A stretch of 64,000 nt of DNA from Anaeramoeba flamelloides. Lineage: Eukaryota; Metamonada; Anaeramoebidae. Numbering within the stretch: position 1 is the first letter of the stretch; the number at the start of each line of letters is the position of its first letter. Position numbers and translations under genes: made by a program. This document shows, in pieces, positions 36,231 through 47,908 of the stretch. The stretch lies in NCBI GenBank assembly GCA_027625915.1, contig JANTQA010000042.1:1872001-1936000 (forward strand). Reading direction: 5' to 3'. Below the pieces are notes generated by a model. That model had not been told where the DNA came from, ran no database searches, and saw only the letters and a list, made by a program, of their open reading frames with translations.

Positions 36231-37398
36231 TATAAACTTTGTTTCTATAAAAGGGAACCTATTTATTTTTCAAATATCAATTTTTTTATAAATTCACTTT
36301 TGAAGAACAAATAAGAAAGAAACAGAATAATATACATCAAAGAATTGTTGACACCTGTCTGAAAGAAAACTATTTATCAAAAAATTTCTTAAAAATTGAA
36401 AAACTCAAATTCTTAGGGCTCATATTCCAAAAAACAAAAATGTTAGTTTTGATCTTCTAATGGTATTTGAATAATAAATAGGAAAAAATTTTCACTTCAT
36501 TTTCTATACTTTTCTTTTATAAATCATTTTTCCAAAAGAAGTAGGTTGGTATTTGTGGTCTTTATTTGAAAAATGAAGTGAAAATGAAGTGAAAATTTTT
36601 CACATTTATTCTTCAAATATTATCAGGATCAAAGATCGAATAAAATTGCAATAGAAATCAATATTATTTCTCAACAATCATTTCCACAGTTTCAAAAACC
36701 TTAGAATTACAAGTTTTTACCAAGTGATTTTAGATCTTGTAAGAAAAAAAAAATTAGCAAATACATTTCGGTGAGGAAAAAAAAGGGAAAAAAAAGAAAA
36801 AAATCTGAAAATGTGAAAAAATGATTTCAATTTTGAAAAATTCCATAATAAATTTTTTCTATAAACCATTCAGGAAAAAAAGAGAAAAAAGAAAAAAAAA
36901 GTTCAACACAAAGTTAATAATTGGGAGCATTAATAGAACCTTTTGGAAAATGAAAAAGTTAAATCAATTTAAAAGAAGAACCCAATTAACTTCAAATAAT
37001 AATCCATTATATTATTTTCAACCAGAGAAACAAAAACATTTTAAATCTACTCTATCAAAAGCATAAGAGATGTTTTTTATTGATCTCAAAAATAGTCAAT
37101 TTTTTCAAACAATTTTCTAATAATTGATTGATCAAAGAAAAACCCAGGCCAAAAGATTGTCTTAAAAAAACTGTTATTGTTGTTTTATCCTTCATTTTGT
37201 CTTTATTTAATTTTTTTTCTTTTATTTTTTATCTTTACTTTTTCATTTTCATGTTCTATTTCCAATTAAAAATCTTGTTGGTCTTTTTTTCCCTGTTTCA
37301 CTTTTTCCCCAAATGGTAATATCCATTGAAATCCTTTAAACATATGCAATTCACATATTACAACTGGCCCCTTTGACTTGAAAATGGCTTTATTATAG
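36231..37398 (+). mobile_element. MITE family F2, copy D, interrupted by an F3 element
   Basis: The left tip TATAAACTTTGTTTCTATAA then AAGGGAAC and the whole interior follow copy C at 48487. The match stops at 36861 and resumes at 37317 (TAATATCCATTGAAATCC; in copy C TAATATCTATGCAAACCC), then ends with ACTGGCCCCTTTGACTTG. The missing junction is occupied exactly by the F3 element at 36864-37316. Confidence 0.78.
36864..37316 (-). mobile_element. MITE family F3 nested inside F2 copy D
   Basis: Flanked by TA on both sides. The left end is AACCATTCAGGAAAAAAAGA; the right end read backwards is CCATTTGGGGAAAAAGTGAA then ACAGGG. The subterminal stretch (GACCAACAAGATTTTTAATT read backwards) matches 12360-12380 base for base. 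Orientation is inverse to the 12326 copy. The host element fits together across the gap with one TA, so the target duplication is seen directly. Confidence 0.82.
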
Positions 37399-37681
37399 AA
37401 AGAGGGTAATTTTTTAATTTGAAATTTTATTGAATTTTTTCTAAGCAGGTATAAATTTACTAAATCAAAAGTTAGCTATATAAAATTTTTATACATTGAA
37501 ATAAATTTACAAAAGAAAAAAATTGCGTTAACCAATTTTTTAAAAAGAGTTGGTTTCTAGGAAAATTTTTTTTTAAAATAAAAAAGTTTCAAAAAAAAAA
37601 ACAAAAATTTTTTCAAATAATAATTGTTATTCATTAAAAAAATATGGTTTAATAAATTAAGAATAAAATAATTTTTTAATC

Positions 37682-40600
37682 TTATTTTTTGTTTTTTTCT
37701 GTTAACATTTTATTTAATTGGTGCTCAATAAGTTTCGTTATCTTTTGACTTATCATTAACCCTCTCATGGGATCATTATCATCAAGTTGATCGGATTCAG
37801 CTCTATATAAATTTGGAGCGATAATAATAGCTAAATTTCTTAATGACATTTTGTTTTTTTCTTGATGCAAAATAACATCAGTAAGAAGATCTATTAACCA
37901 AAAAAATAAATCTGCCTTATCTTTTGACAATTGTCCAACTAATTTATCATATTCTTCCGAGTTTTCAATTTTTAATAAAGATTGTAATCTAATTTCATTT
38001 AAAACGCCCGTTCTCATTTGACGGAAGAAAACCTATTTAAATTAATTTTATTGTTTTTAAAAGAAAAATATTTGTATTTAAAAAAATTCAGAAGAAAAAA
38101 AAAGATTTAAATTGTTAAATTAGTGTGAAATTGTGTGTAATTAAAATCAAATTTTTGTAAAATAACATTTTTTTTTATAAACCCCGAATAGCAAAAAGAG
38201 CAAAAGAACTTCTTTATTGGATTATCATCATCATGTATTTATCTCAAATAATGCTTAATTTTTGATAATAAAAATGCATAAACATTTATTTTCACAAAGA
38301 GTTAAACAAGTGGAAAAAATTAATAATGAAAATTTCAGAATGAATTCAAAAAAGTATTAACTTTTATTAACTTTTCCATTTTTCCACTATAAAATTTCCT
38401 TTATCTTGGGAAGAAGAGTTCCAAAGGAAAAAAAATATCAAGTGGTTATTTACGAATACTGAAATACTGAAACATGAAAGTGTGAGTAACTTGAAAACAA
38501 AAAATGAAAAAGAAAAGATAAAAAATATCAAAGGTTAAAAGCAAATAAGATCAAAATCAAAATGAGAAATTACAACAATTGAAACAACGATCTCCAAACG
38601 AACATTTATGATCAATTATCAAACTTAACTAAATTAAATAAAAGTATTGTTTGTGATTTTGGGAGTCCTTATTTAAAGATAGCATTGTCTTTTTTTTTTT
38701 TTTGGATTTTTTACCATTGCTTCATATAAACCCTTTTTAAATATCTTTTTTTTTTGATTTCTTTTTTCTTTTTATCTTTTCAATTTTTTTTTTCCTTTTT
38801 TCTTTTCAATTTTGTTTTTGATTTTTCAACCATAAAAATAATTTCTTTTATGTTTGTTTTTGTTTAAAAATTTTTTCTTTTAAAATTATTTAAAGATAAG
38901 CTATTCTTTGATTAATAACACTGCCAAAAATATAATGAGGATAAATACCACTAAATAAAGTTTAGTGGATCCGAAAAGCAGAAGATTCAATCTTTTGATA
39001 TTTCATCTCTTTCATTTAATAAAAAAAAAAGAATCTATCTAAATATTCTCGAAAATAACCGAAAATCGGAAATACTTGAAAATCGAAAATACTTAAAATT
39101 TTTTTAACAACTTAAAAATACTTTTTGAAGAACTTCTAAAAATCCTGAGTAACAATACACCCAGTTTAAAGGTAAATTTGGAATTTGTGAAAAACTATTT
39201 TTTTTTTATTTTCTGCAAGCATAACACGTGAAAAAGTGAAATATTTTAAGAATAGTATTCTACCCATTTTTTGTGAAAAGAATTGAAACCTTAGGTATCT
39301 GTAACATTTCTGATCATTGCTAGATGGTATTAAAAAAAGAGAGAAAATGTCTTTGGAAGGAAAATTTCTAATTGTGTAATCATTACCATAAATTTTGAGA
39401 AGACATTTTTGTCATCTCAAATACATTTTTGTTGTTTCTCAAATACAATCCAAAAATAACATAGTAATATCTATATCTCACACATACACACACTTAAACT
39501 ACCCTACCCAAGATGGTACAAACCAAATCTTATTTAACCTTCCCATTTCATAAAAGACATTAGTTTAATTTAACATAACCTAACACAACTTAACAAATTC
39601 AAACATGTTTTACCATTCTTTAATCTTACCTAATAAACATATTTAATTACCCTAACAAATACTAACAGACCCAAATATGTTCAATAGGCACCAAAAACCC
39701 CTCACAGATCTTAAAGTAGAAAATTCAAAAAAAAATTTTGTCTGAAAGTAAAATTGTTATTTTACCGTTAAACTGAGTATATAAACACTGAAGTTTCTTA
39801 AAAATTCTTCAAAAAGTGTTTTTAAGTAATTAAAAAAATTTCAAGTATTTTTGATTTTCGAGTATTTTGGGGAATATTTCAAACAACCAAAAAAAAAAAT
39901 ATTTTATTTTTAACCAAATTTTTTTTTAAAGGATTAGTTTAAAAAAAAAAAAAATATTATTTTTATTTTTAATTGAGGTTTTCATTATTGGAAAAGAGTT
40001 TAGTATAAAGCTTATAAAATTGATCTTTTGATAAGATTAATTTTTTTAGATAAAATTCAGAAAAAAATTTTACATGATATAGTAATCCTTAATTTTGTCA
40101 CATTCGATTAAAAAGAAAATTCTCTTTTTATTAATTGTTAAATAAAAAAAATATTTTTTTCGAATTTTAATTGCATAGTCTTAATATAAAAAGTATTTTT
40201 AAAAATTCCGATTATTTACGAATAAATTTTTATTTGAAATCTATTTACAATATTATCCTTAATTACTTGGATGAATCCAATAACAGATTTTTATATTCAG
40301 GGATCTTGGGATCTATCCCTTAAGTTATATATATCAAAATGTTTTCTTATTAAATAAAAAAATTTTTAATACAAATATTAAAATTGTAAAAAAAAAAAAA
40401 AAAAAAAAAACCAAAGAACTTACTTTTATCAAATTTGAAATTGAATGAAGATCGTTCGTTCCCTTAAAACTTCCTTCTTCAAATTGCTTTTTTAATTTTT
40501 TCATTTCATTATCATCACCTCTTTCACGAAATATATGTTCAAGATTTAATCCATCGTTTTGATACAAGTGTTTTCGTAAAGTTGCTAAAACTGAAGGAAC

Positions 40601-43600
40601 GCGGTAATCTATTTTAATAAATAAAATTAATGTTATAAAGTATAAACAAATAAAAGAAAAATTTAAATACATTTTAATGAGAAAAATGAATTTGTGAATG
40701 AATAATTTAAAAGAGTTATTATTTTTTTGAAAGTTAAGCTAAAAAAAAATGATAAAAAAGAAACTTTTTTTCAAGGAATATTGATATTGGTTATTTCCAG
40801 AAAAAAAGATCTTTGTTAGATAATACTCTACTGATACTGAGTATTATTTGGAATTTTTCTCTTTTGTTTTTTTCTATTTTTGTTTTTTTGACAAATAAAT
40901 TGTTGAGTTTTTGGTGAAAGTCTCTAAATATTAAAAATAGAAGAAAGATATGAATGGAAGAAATGTGAATTTTCTCTAGATCTTTGTTGATTAACCAGTT
41001 ATTTTTTTTATTAAAAAAAATAGAATTCAAAAGGGGTTGTTTTTGGCTTGTTGTTATTTATTTTGAGTGTTTAAAAAGTGTGAATAAAATAACTTTTTAA
41101 AAATTTTGTAATTCTGAAAAAGTTTAATTTTTGAGTTGAGAGTAATTACTTTTAATACTTTTATTAGAATTTAAAAAATCATCTAGCTTTAAAGATCTTA
41201 AAAAAAATGAATAAAAAAAACTTTTGAGAATTTTTTCTATTTTTTTTTTTTAATTAATTTTTTTTCATTGAAGATCTTCACATTCCAACAAATAACAACT
41301 GACACAATTCGACTCATTGCTTTAATAAATGAGAAATATATTTTTCTTTCTGGGTGCTACACAAGTATAAATATGGATTGACGTAAAAAATAGAGTTTTT
41401 AAACTTTTAGAGATAAATAAAGAGCTCCATGCAATTTATCCATTATTTGGGAATAGTAAACAAAACCCCCATTTTGATTTTTGATCTCAAAGGGATTTTC
41501 AATATAAAATCGTTTGGTAAATACCAATAATTTGTTTGAAAAATGATTTTTTTTTTAGATTTGAAAGATTGGTATTTACCAAACAATTTTTTGATTAAAA
41601 TTATTATTAGTCTATTAATATCATCAGATATTATATCTACTATAACTAAATTGTGGGTAATTGTATTTAACTCTTTATTTATCTCTAAAAGTGTAAAAAC
41701 TCTATTTTTTACAACATTCAATTTTACTCTTGTGTATAAATATCACCCTATCAAGAAAAGTATATTGCTTATTTTCTCAACTCCGCACAAATAACGGCAA
41801 GTTCATTTTCAAAAATTATAATTATTGTTTCGATCTAAAAAATCTTTTTTTTCATTCGTTTTTGAAAATCTTTGAATTCTAAAATTAATGATTAGGGAAA
41901 TATAAATTAGTCATTTCATTTTTAAATTTATTTTTTCCATTCTAATGTAAAGAACATTTGTTTAACCATTTAACTACCTTTTTTTGAATGAAATTATTTT
42001 TTTTTTATTAAAATTAAGTCAAGTTTTAGAAGAAAAGGAATTTAGTTTTATTGTGATTTAATATTACAATTTTCAAAAAAACAGTTTAATCCTATAAATT
42101 GTATAACTTGTTTCGATTTTCAAATTGGAAAATTCAAGGAGTTATAGTATTTCACTCATCTGGATTATTATCTTTAAAAACACATACTAGTAATTAGGCC
42201 TTACTAAATTGCTTTTGTGATTCGGTTTGGTGGCTTAAAAAATAAGACTTTTTTAAGATGACTTTTGATAATTTCTAACCAAAAGCTATTGTTTCTAGAT
42301 ATATTTAAGTGTCGATGGTATGTTTTTTAATTTAATTGTTCTCTAAAATCAATTTGAACCTGTAAAGAACTAGCGAGGTTGAAATAAACTCAAAAATAAA
42401 AATTTATTTGCTTGTTCTCATTTTTTTTATTGTTAAAAAATGTATTGGGAATTATTCTGATCAAATACAGATGTACTCTTTACGATCTCAGTCAAAAATC
42501 ATTTTGTATATAAATTCTTGGGATCATACTATTCATGATAATTCGAGAAGTGAAGACACATTTATTTTGTATCAAAAACTTTAAGACATAAAGTAAACAA
42601 TAATGTCTTATTGCAAAATTGAGAAAAATGGGATGAATAACTATTTAAAGCAAATCTTTTTTTGTTACTTATTTTCCTCTTTTAGATCTTTGTTTTTAAT
42701 GGCTAATTTTTTTTTTTTTTTTAATTCAAAAAGATAAATCCATTAGAGTAATTTAAGGTATTCGTATTTAAAGGAGGCTGAGAGCAGATTTTTATACAAT
42801 AGCCAAAATTAATTAACAAATTATCCCATTAATTTTTAAAGTGTATTTCTGACTTTTAATCGGCTCAGCTTTTGTCAATTACAGCATTACTGTAAAGTAC
42901 GGTAACACGCAAAAGGGTGCTATACTGGTGGTGATCCAGAAATTTTCGATAGAATAAACAGAAAAGAAAACATCCAATAACACACAAAATACACAAGGTG
43001 CAAAAGAAAACTGTAAAATTAATTTTTGTTTTATTTGTTATTTATTTTTTTTTACTTTCTTTTATTTCATATGGAAATCTGAAATATATGAAAAAACCAG
43101 AAAATACTGGAAAAATGAGCTCAAAAAAGTCAAAGATTTTGACTTTAGTATCATTAACAGAGAGGATACTGATGAGCTGTTCAGAAAAATGAATACAAAA
43201 GAAATATACACAATCACAATAGAATATTTTCTGACTAATGTAACTCAGTTCGCTATAAGAAAAAATGAATTAAAATTAAAGTCTAAATAGCAAGTCATTC
43301 AACTTACCAGAATATATATCCTCTCAATACTACTACTATTTTTATATCTTAATTTTTTTTTCCCACTCTTCATTTTTTATTCCTTTTTTTTATTCTCTTC
43401 TTTTTTTTCCAGAAAACTAAATTGAGTTTAAAATACTTCTAATGACTGTAATTAAAAGGTTCTCTTTGAATTAGGAGTCAAAATTTTAGTCGCTTCAAAA
43501 CTCTCTCTTTAACAGATTAAGAGCTCTTGAGGCACTTAACCCTTACCAATAAAGCTAATCTCTTTTATTCCTTACTTTCATTTCTCTTTTTCTTGGTCTT

Positions 43601-46575
43601 TTATTAAAAATAACTTTTTTTTTAAAGAAAAACTATATCTTGTGCTACAATCCTGCTAACATTATTGATTGGATCAAAAATTCTCAATAAAGTATTTTTC
43701 TAAGAAAGTGCCTTCAAGTGCCGTAGAGTGCCGTAGAGTACCTAGGTTTTCCAGAATTCAAAAGAATTGAGTAAAATCAAAGATTTAACTCAATTCTTTT
43801 GAATTCTGGAAAAGCTACTGGCTTTTTTTTTTTTTTTAATTTAAAAGAATGGGGTAAAATCTTACATTTAACTCAATTCTTTTAAATTCTGGAAAACTAA
43901 CGGTGTTTTTTTTTAATTTTTGAAATGAAACGAAAATTAAATAAATTTTCAGTTTATTTCTAAAAAATAAAAAAAAACCTAAAGACAAATATTAGGTAAA
44001 TGTGTGTATCTACTCACTTAATTAAAAATCTAAAAATAAAGAAAAGAAAAAAATTATCACGATTTTTTTATCCAAATCTCAAAAATTGAATATTAACTTT
44101 GCCATGAATTTTATAAACTTTATCATGATTTGAAGAGAGAAATTATCACTTTCTCTAATTATTTTTTTGTTAGATTTTTATTCATTTTCAGTTTTGATTG
44201 CTATCTTTAAAAAAATACAAGATTTTAAGTGTGAAAGAGATATAAATAAAAAACAAATCTACAAATTTTTTCGAATTTCTTTTAAATATTTTGAATTAAT
44301 AAATCACCAACAATGGATAAAGAATAGATTTTCAGATCGGATCTTGAAGGATTTTAATTCAGAAAAATAATTCTCTTATAATTTAGAAAAATGATATAGA
44401 ATTGGGTAGCCATTTTAAAAAAGCGTAACAAAAAGTTTTCAAAAGTATCTTGAGAATAGATGACAAACTTCAGGAGACCTATTTTTCTGGATATATTAAA
44501 AAAAATATGTTTGTTCACACTTTTTTATAACATGACCTTAAGGGCTATTCATATTTTAAGCTCTGTACGTGTTGAAATACACTACTAGTTGAGGCTTTTT
44601 ATTATTTAAATTTCAAATTTCTAATTTCTCTAAAGGAAGACAAGCCAAAATTAATGATTTTCTTGCATTTTGAACCATATTTTGATTGTTTAATTGAGTG
44701 GAAGTTAAATTTCTATGTTTTTCTGTAAAAGGGAATTAATTTCCTCCCTTTAAAATAAAAAATCAAAAAAAAAAATATCTCTGTTTTTTTCGAGAATTAT
44801 AACTCTAATGTTATTTGAAATTTAAATGAGAGAAAATTTAGACTGATAATCTTTTTTGAGTCTAACTTTCATTTAAGATTCTTGGTTAACCCTGCATAGG
44901 TAGCATAATAAAGAGTGCCATTCAAATAAATGGAAAGATCATAAATCCCGATCTATTTCTTGAAATATCTTCTTTAGAAAAATAAATGAAAATTGAAGTA
45001 AAGATTTTTTCCCAGTTATTATTCAAATACCAACAATCGAACATTTTTCATTTTTTTGAGGATAAGTTCCAAACTGTTTGAACAACATGAGTAATTTCTT
45101 TGGTTTTTGATTATTTCTTTTTTTCAAAATCGATTGCGCTTCAGATGTTGGTTCGTTTTTAATTGGTATTCTGTCCTCATAAAAATTACAAATTTTTTTT
45201 TTTTCTTTTTCAGATAATTATTTTTTACCATAATGATCCGACCCTTAAAAACAAATAAATTGTGAAACTCTAATACTGGTATTTGGATAACAAATTGAAA
45301 ATAAATTTTTTCAGTCACACGCTTTTGATATTTAAATTCAAAAAAATCGGTAAATAAAGAAGGAAATATTAAAAAAAAAAAATGATTATTCGAAAGACTT
45401 ACTTTTATCTGTTACAAATTCATGTTTATCAAGTGGCTGTGAGAAGATTGACGATTCTGTTTCCAAATGAATTGAAATAAAATATCTGAGTCCTATTATA
45501 ATCAAACAAATAAAATAATAACGTTGGTTTTGTTAGCTTCAAAATAATACAAAATCTCTTGAAAAAAAAAAACTAAAACAAAAACAATTAAGAATTGATC
45601 TGGATTATATTTACCATCTACTTCAACTATAATCATATTTTTAAATTCTTGTGGTAAAAAAATTTCAATTTTGGCTTGAATAGTAAGATTATTTTTCTTT
45701 TTTCAAAAGAAACCACCAAATTTGAAAAAATAGGGTTGTTTTGTGTTTGAATGAAAAATAATAAAAGAAAGAAAAAAAAAGAAATTGAAAAAGAGATTTA
45801 GAGAATGAGAAAGGAAACACCATAAAAAAAGATAAGAATCATCAAAAGAAGTGGTTTAATATTACTGGTGTGATTTCTCCGGTTAACGGATGAGCATTCA
45901 AGGTTATTTCTTCAGCATTCAATTTTGGTAAGATAATTTTTACTTCTTTTTTTAATTTTTTGGCTTTTTTTGGGATATTCTCAAGTTCGATCGTAAATGA
46001 ATCAGTATATAATGTTTCTAAAGAACACTCGGTTGTATTAAGACCAAAGTCAAGTTTCCATTTATTCATCTAAGAAATAGAGATCGAAAAAAAGAGAAAT
46101 TCCATAAAAAAAAATGTAAAAAAGAAAAAATGTAAAAAAAGTAAGGATAAATAAAAAGAATAATTCTGAGATCGTAAAATTTAATCGTAGTTAAATTCTT
46201 AAGAAGGTATACTGGGCAATAATAAATTCATACCTGAAGAGAGGGTAAGGGATCTAAGGATTTTTTTTTCTTTTTTTTTAAAGACTTGGAGAGTAAAATT
46301 TGGTGTGAATATTTTTGCCATTCAACAACTGTAGTGAGATCGGTATCAATCATACCAGCGTACAGAAGCCGTGTGTTCTTTTGCCCAAGAACACCCTTGC
46401 AGAGGCGACACATTTTTTCCATTATTAATGGATCATATTTGTCTGTTCCTTCTTCGTTAATATAGAAGACACCAACGTCAATCGACTCTTGTGTAGCTGT
46501 AGAAACAACTTCAGTGGTTGGTGGTTCAGGGAAGTTTTGTAAGAGATTTTCAATTTCGATCCAGCGCTTATCCAT
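37682..46575 (-). CDS. ASH-RhoGAP protein (OCRL/INPP5B C-terminal half-like), 6 exons with two giant introns
   Basis: Exons (5' to 3'): 46575-46234, 46069-45866, 45696-45615, 45486-45403, 40608-40424 and 38032-37682, giving 415 residues. All introns are GT-AG with agreeing phases; sizes are 164, 169, 128, 4,794 and 2,391. Residues 1-114 are unrecognised. Residues 115-230 resemble the ASH (ASPM-SPD2-Hydin) domain of OCRL (LNAHPLTGEITP, FKNMIIVEVDDIFISIHLE). Residues 239-400 form a RhoGAP domain: VPSVLATLRKHLYQ, IFR with a candidate arginine finger (about Arg265), LIKVFFRQM and NLAIIIAPNLYR. Unlike OCRL, no inositol 5-phosphatase precedes it and the finger Arg is present, so an active Rho-family GAP is likely. 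The link over the 4.8 kb intron rests on phase and the ASH-to-RhoGAP order; exons could be missed there. Confidence 0.85.
38033..40423 (-). other. 2.4 kb intron of the ASH-RhoGAP gene, hosting an F6 element
   Basis: Donor GTAAGT after SNLIK, acceptor AAATAG before VFFRQM. The join falls inside the conserved RhoGAP helix, so it must be spliced out. It holds an F6 element (39036-39886); the remainder is AT-rich with no frame. Confidence 0.85.
39036..39886 (+). mobile_element. TIR element family F6, copy 2 (about 850 bases), inside an intron
   Basis: The left end AAATATTCTCGAAAATAACC and the right end GAGTATTTTGGGGAATATTT are mutually inverted over about 60 bases with small gaps. The interior runs parallel to 31663-32455. 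No frame. Confidence 0.78.
41352..41750. mobile_element. Foldback element F9 with long inverted repeats
   Basis: Left arm: GTAAAAAATAGAGTTTTTAA then ACTTTTAGAGATAAATAAAG. The right arm read backwards is GTAAAAAATAGAGTTTTTAC then ACTTTTAGAGATAAATAAAG. A second inner pair, TTTGGTAAATACCAAT and its inverse, lies near 41512 and 41570. Arms total about 100 bases each, so almost all of the 400 bases can fold. No copy elsewhere in the window. Confidence 0.75.
42895..43290 (+). pseudogene. Codon-like island, possibly a decayed transposon gene
   Basis: Two stretches stand out. At 42903-42965 one frame reads HAKGCYTGGDPEIFDRINRK and continues past a stop into HTKYTRCKRKL. At 43081-43290 another reads IYEKTRKYWKNELKKVKDFD and continues for about 50 more residues to a stop. 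Composition is closer to coding than the surrounding intron. I cannot assign a family. It lies antisense within the large ASH-RhoGAP intron, has no clear start, and contains at least one internal stop. Confidence 0.3.
43705..43990 (+). repeat. F10 multi-hairpin repeat, locus 1
   Basis: It begins with AAGTGCCTTCAAGTGCCGTA and another GAGTGCCGTAGAGTACC. A 67-base palindrome follows: 43747-43772 (TTTTCCAGAATTCAAAAGAA plus TTGAGT) is the exact inverse of 43788-43813. A second, looser hairpin with the same core (AATTTAAAAGAATGGGGTAA against ACTCAATTCTTTTAAATT) spans about 43836-43890. A third inverted pair around AATAAATTTTCAGTTTATTT lies near 43940-43975. Related loci are at 52785, 53212, 58350 and 58617. 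Confidence 0.85.
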
Positions 46576-46718
46576 TAGATACTTTGAGTATAATTGTAAG
46601 AAAAATGATGAAGATAGGGGTCTTTTTTAATATTACCACTATAAGTCACACATTTGTTTTGCTCTATTTCAAAATCATATTTTTTGTTTTTGATTTTTCA
46701 ATGTTTTGGGTGGTTTAA

Positions 46719-47272
46719 GGTTTACAATCCTTGAAATTCGAAAAAAGAATTTCTTGTGTTGGGTGTGAACACTTGTTAATTTGGTGCTTAGCTGATCGAT
46801 CTTGTCCTTGGTATGGGTTTTAAGAGTCGTAAAAGGGGTTATATTTGCACTTTTTTTGTTTTTTTCGAAAATCCAAATTAAAAAATATCAAGATTAATTG
46901 ACTGGAACATAAGTATTATAAAAATGTGGTTTGTGGGTTTATTGATTGAAATTTTTAATTACCTTGAGTTTTCTATGGAGATTGTAAAGATAAAATTTTT
47001 TTTCATTTCGTTAATTAACAAAAAAGTCAATGAAAATTTTTTTCTACAACTCAAAAATCAAAATTTATTCTTAAACACCTACTAATCTATTAATCTTAAA
47101 CTCTCACAAATTCCGATTTCAGAAAAATATATTAAATTGACAAAAATTGACTAATTTAACCCCTATTAAAGTCCATACTAATTACAAGATCGACCAACTA
47201 AGCACCAAAATTACATTTTGCCATAGCAAACAAAAGATAATATTTTTTTCAAATTTCAGGGATTGTAAAACC
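46719..47272. mobile_element. Foldback element F12 with about 130-base inverted repeats
   Basis: Left: GGTTTACAATCCTTGAAATT then CGAAAAAAG, later AATTTGGTGCTTAGCTGATC then GATCTTG and GGTATGGGTTTTAA. Right, read backwards: GGTTTTACAATCCCTGAAAT then TTGAAAAAAA, later AATTTTGGTGCTTAGTTGGT then CGATCTTG and AGTATGGACTTTAA. The centre is about 290 bases without a frame. No second copy in the window. Confidence 0.8.
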
Positions 47273-47355
47273 GAATAATATTGAAAGTATGTTATTTAAT
47301 ACTTTTATTCTAAATTTAATTTATTTAAGGAAATGCATTTCTATTAAATTTTACA

Positions 47356-47547
47356 GATAAACTATATTTCAAAAGCATTTGTCCATTAAAAATCAAATTT
47401 TGAAAATAAATATTTTTTTAAATTAAAGTTATCTATTTTATAAAACAATTACTATATTATTATTCAGTTCTATAACTTGAAATATTTATTTCTAACAAAA
47501 ATTAAATAAAAAAAAAATGTATCATTTATTATGAAATTTAGTTTATA
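47356..47547 (-). mobile_element. F4 element, short internally deleted copy
   Basis: Tips GATAAACTATATTTCAAAAG at the left and, read from the right, ATAAACTAAATTTCATAATA match the F4 elements at 9881 and 11002. At 192 bases it lacks the transposase remnant but keeps the TTCAGTTCTATAACTTGAAA-type inner block. Confidence 0.72.
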
Positions 47548-47809
47548 TTGCAAATTAAATCCTTTATATGTTGATTCTAGTATTAATGATCTTTAATACA
47601 CAGAATATAATAATTTTTTTAGATGAAAAATATCATTTTTGTTTTTTTTTTTAAATAGATTTATTTTTAAAGGTCTATCAAACTAAGTGGATTTGTAACA
47701 TACCCAGTGGTTGACTTAACACTAAGAAGGGTCCCGTGAAATTACAGTTTGTATATTGGGAAAAATTCATTTAACAAATAAAAAAATTATTGGGAATTTA
47801 CTTTGCCTA

Positions 47810-47908
47810 GTATAATTGTGAAACTATCATTTTACGCTTAAATTACCTTCGAGGAAATTTAAGTAAAAGGACATGTAGAGTGTAATTTAGACTTCTTCCA
47901 TCAATAAT

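Larger units (their letters stand above)
33887..37681. other. Intergenic; an interrupted F2 element, otherwise nothing seen
   Basis: From 33887 to about 36230 the sequence is AT-rich without frames, repeats or RNA genes that I can support. From 36231 to 37398 lies an F2 element broken by an F3 insertion. The last 280 bases run into the 3' end of the ASH-RhoGAP gene. Confidence 0.5.
40609..45402 (-). other. 4.8 kb intron of the ASH-RhoGAP gene, hosting several repeats
   Basis: Donor GTAAGTC after VTDK, acceptor AAATAG before TACCGCGTT. The intron contains a foldback element (41352-41750), a plus-strand codon-like island (42895-43290) and a multi-hairpin F10 locus (43705-43990). The rest is AT-rich. 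It could instead mark the gap between two separate genes, but the phases and the ASH-RhoGAP reading across it argue for one. Confidence 0.65.

Noticed and set aside
41443-41794. Two opposed frames of about 85-90 codons
   Set aside because: They arise from the inverted arms of the F9 foldback element and have no domain or codon bias.
44167-44370. Plus-strand frame of 67 codons in the large intron
   Set aside because: AT-rich composition equal to the background, no homologous pattern and no splice context.
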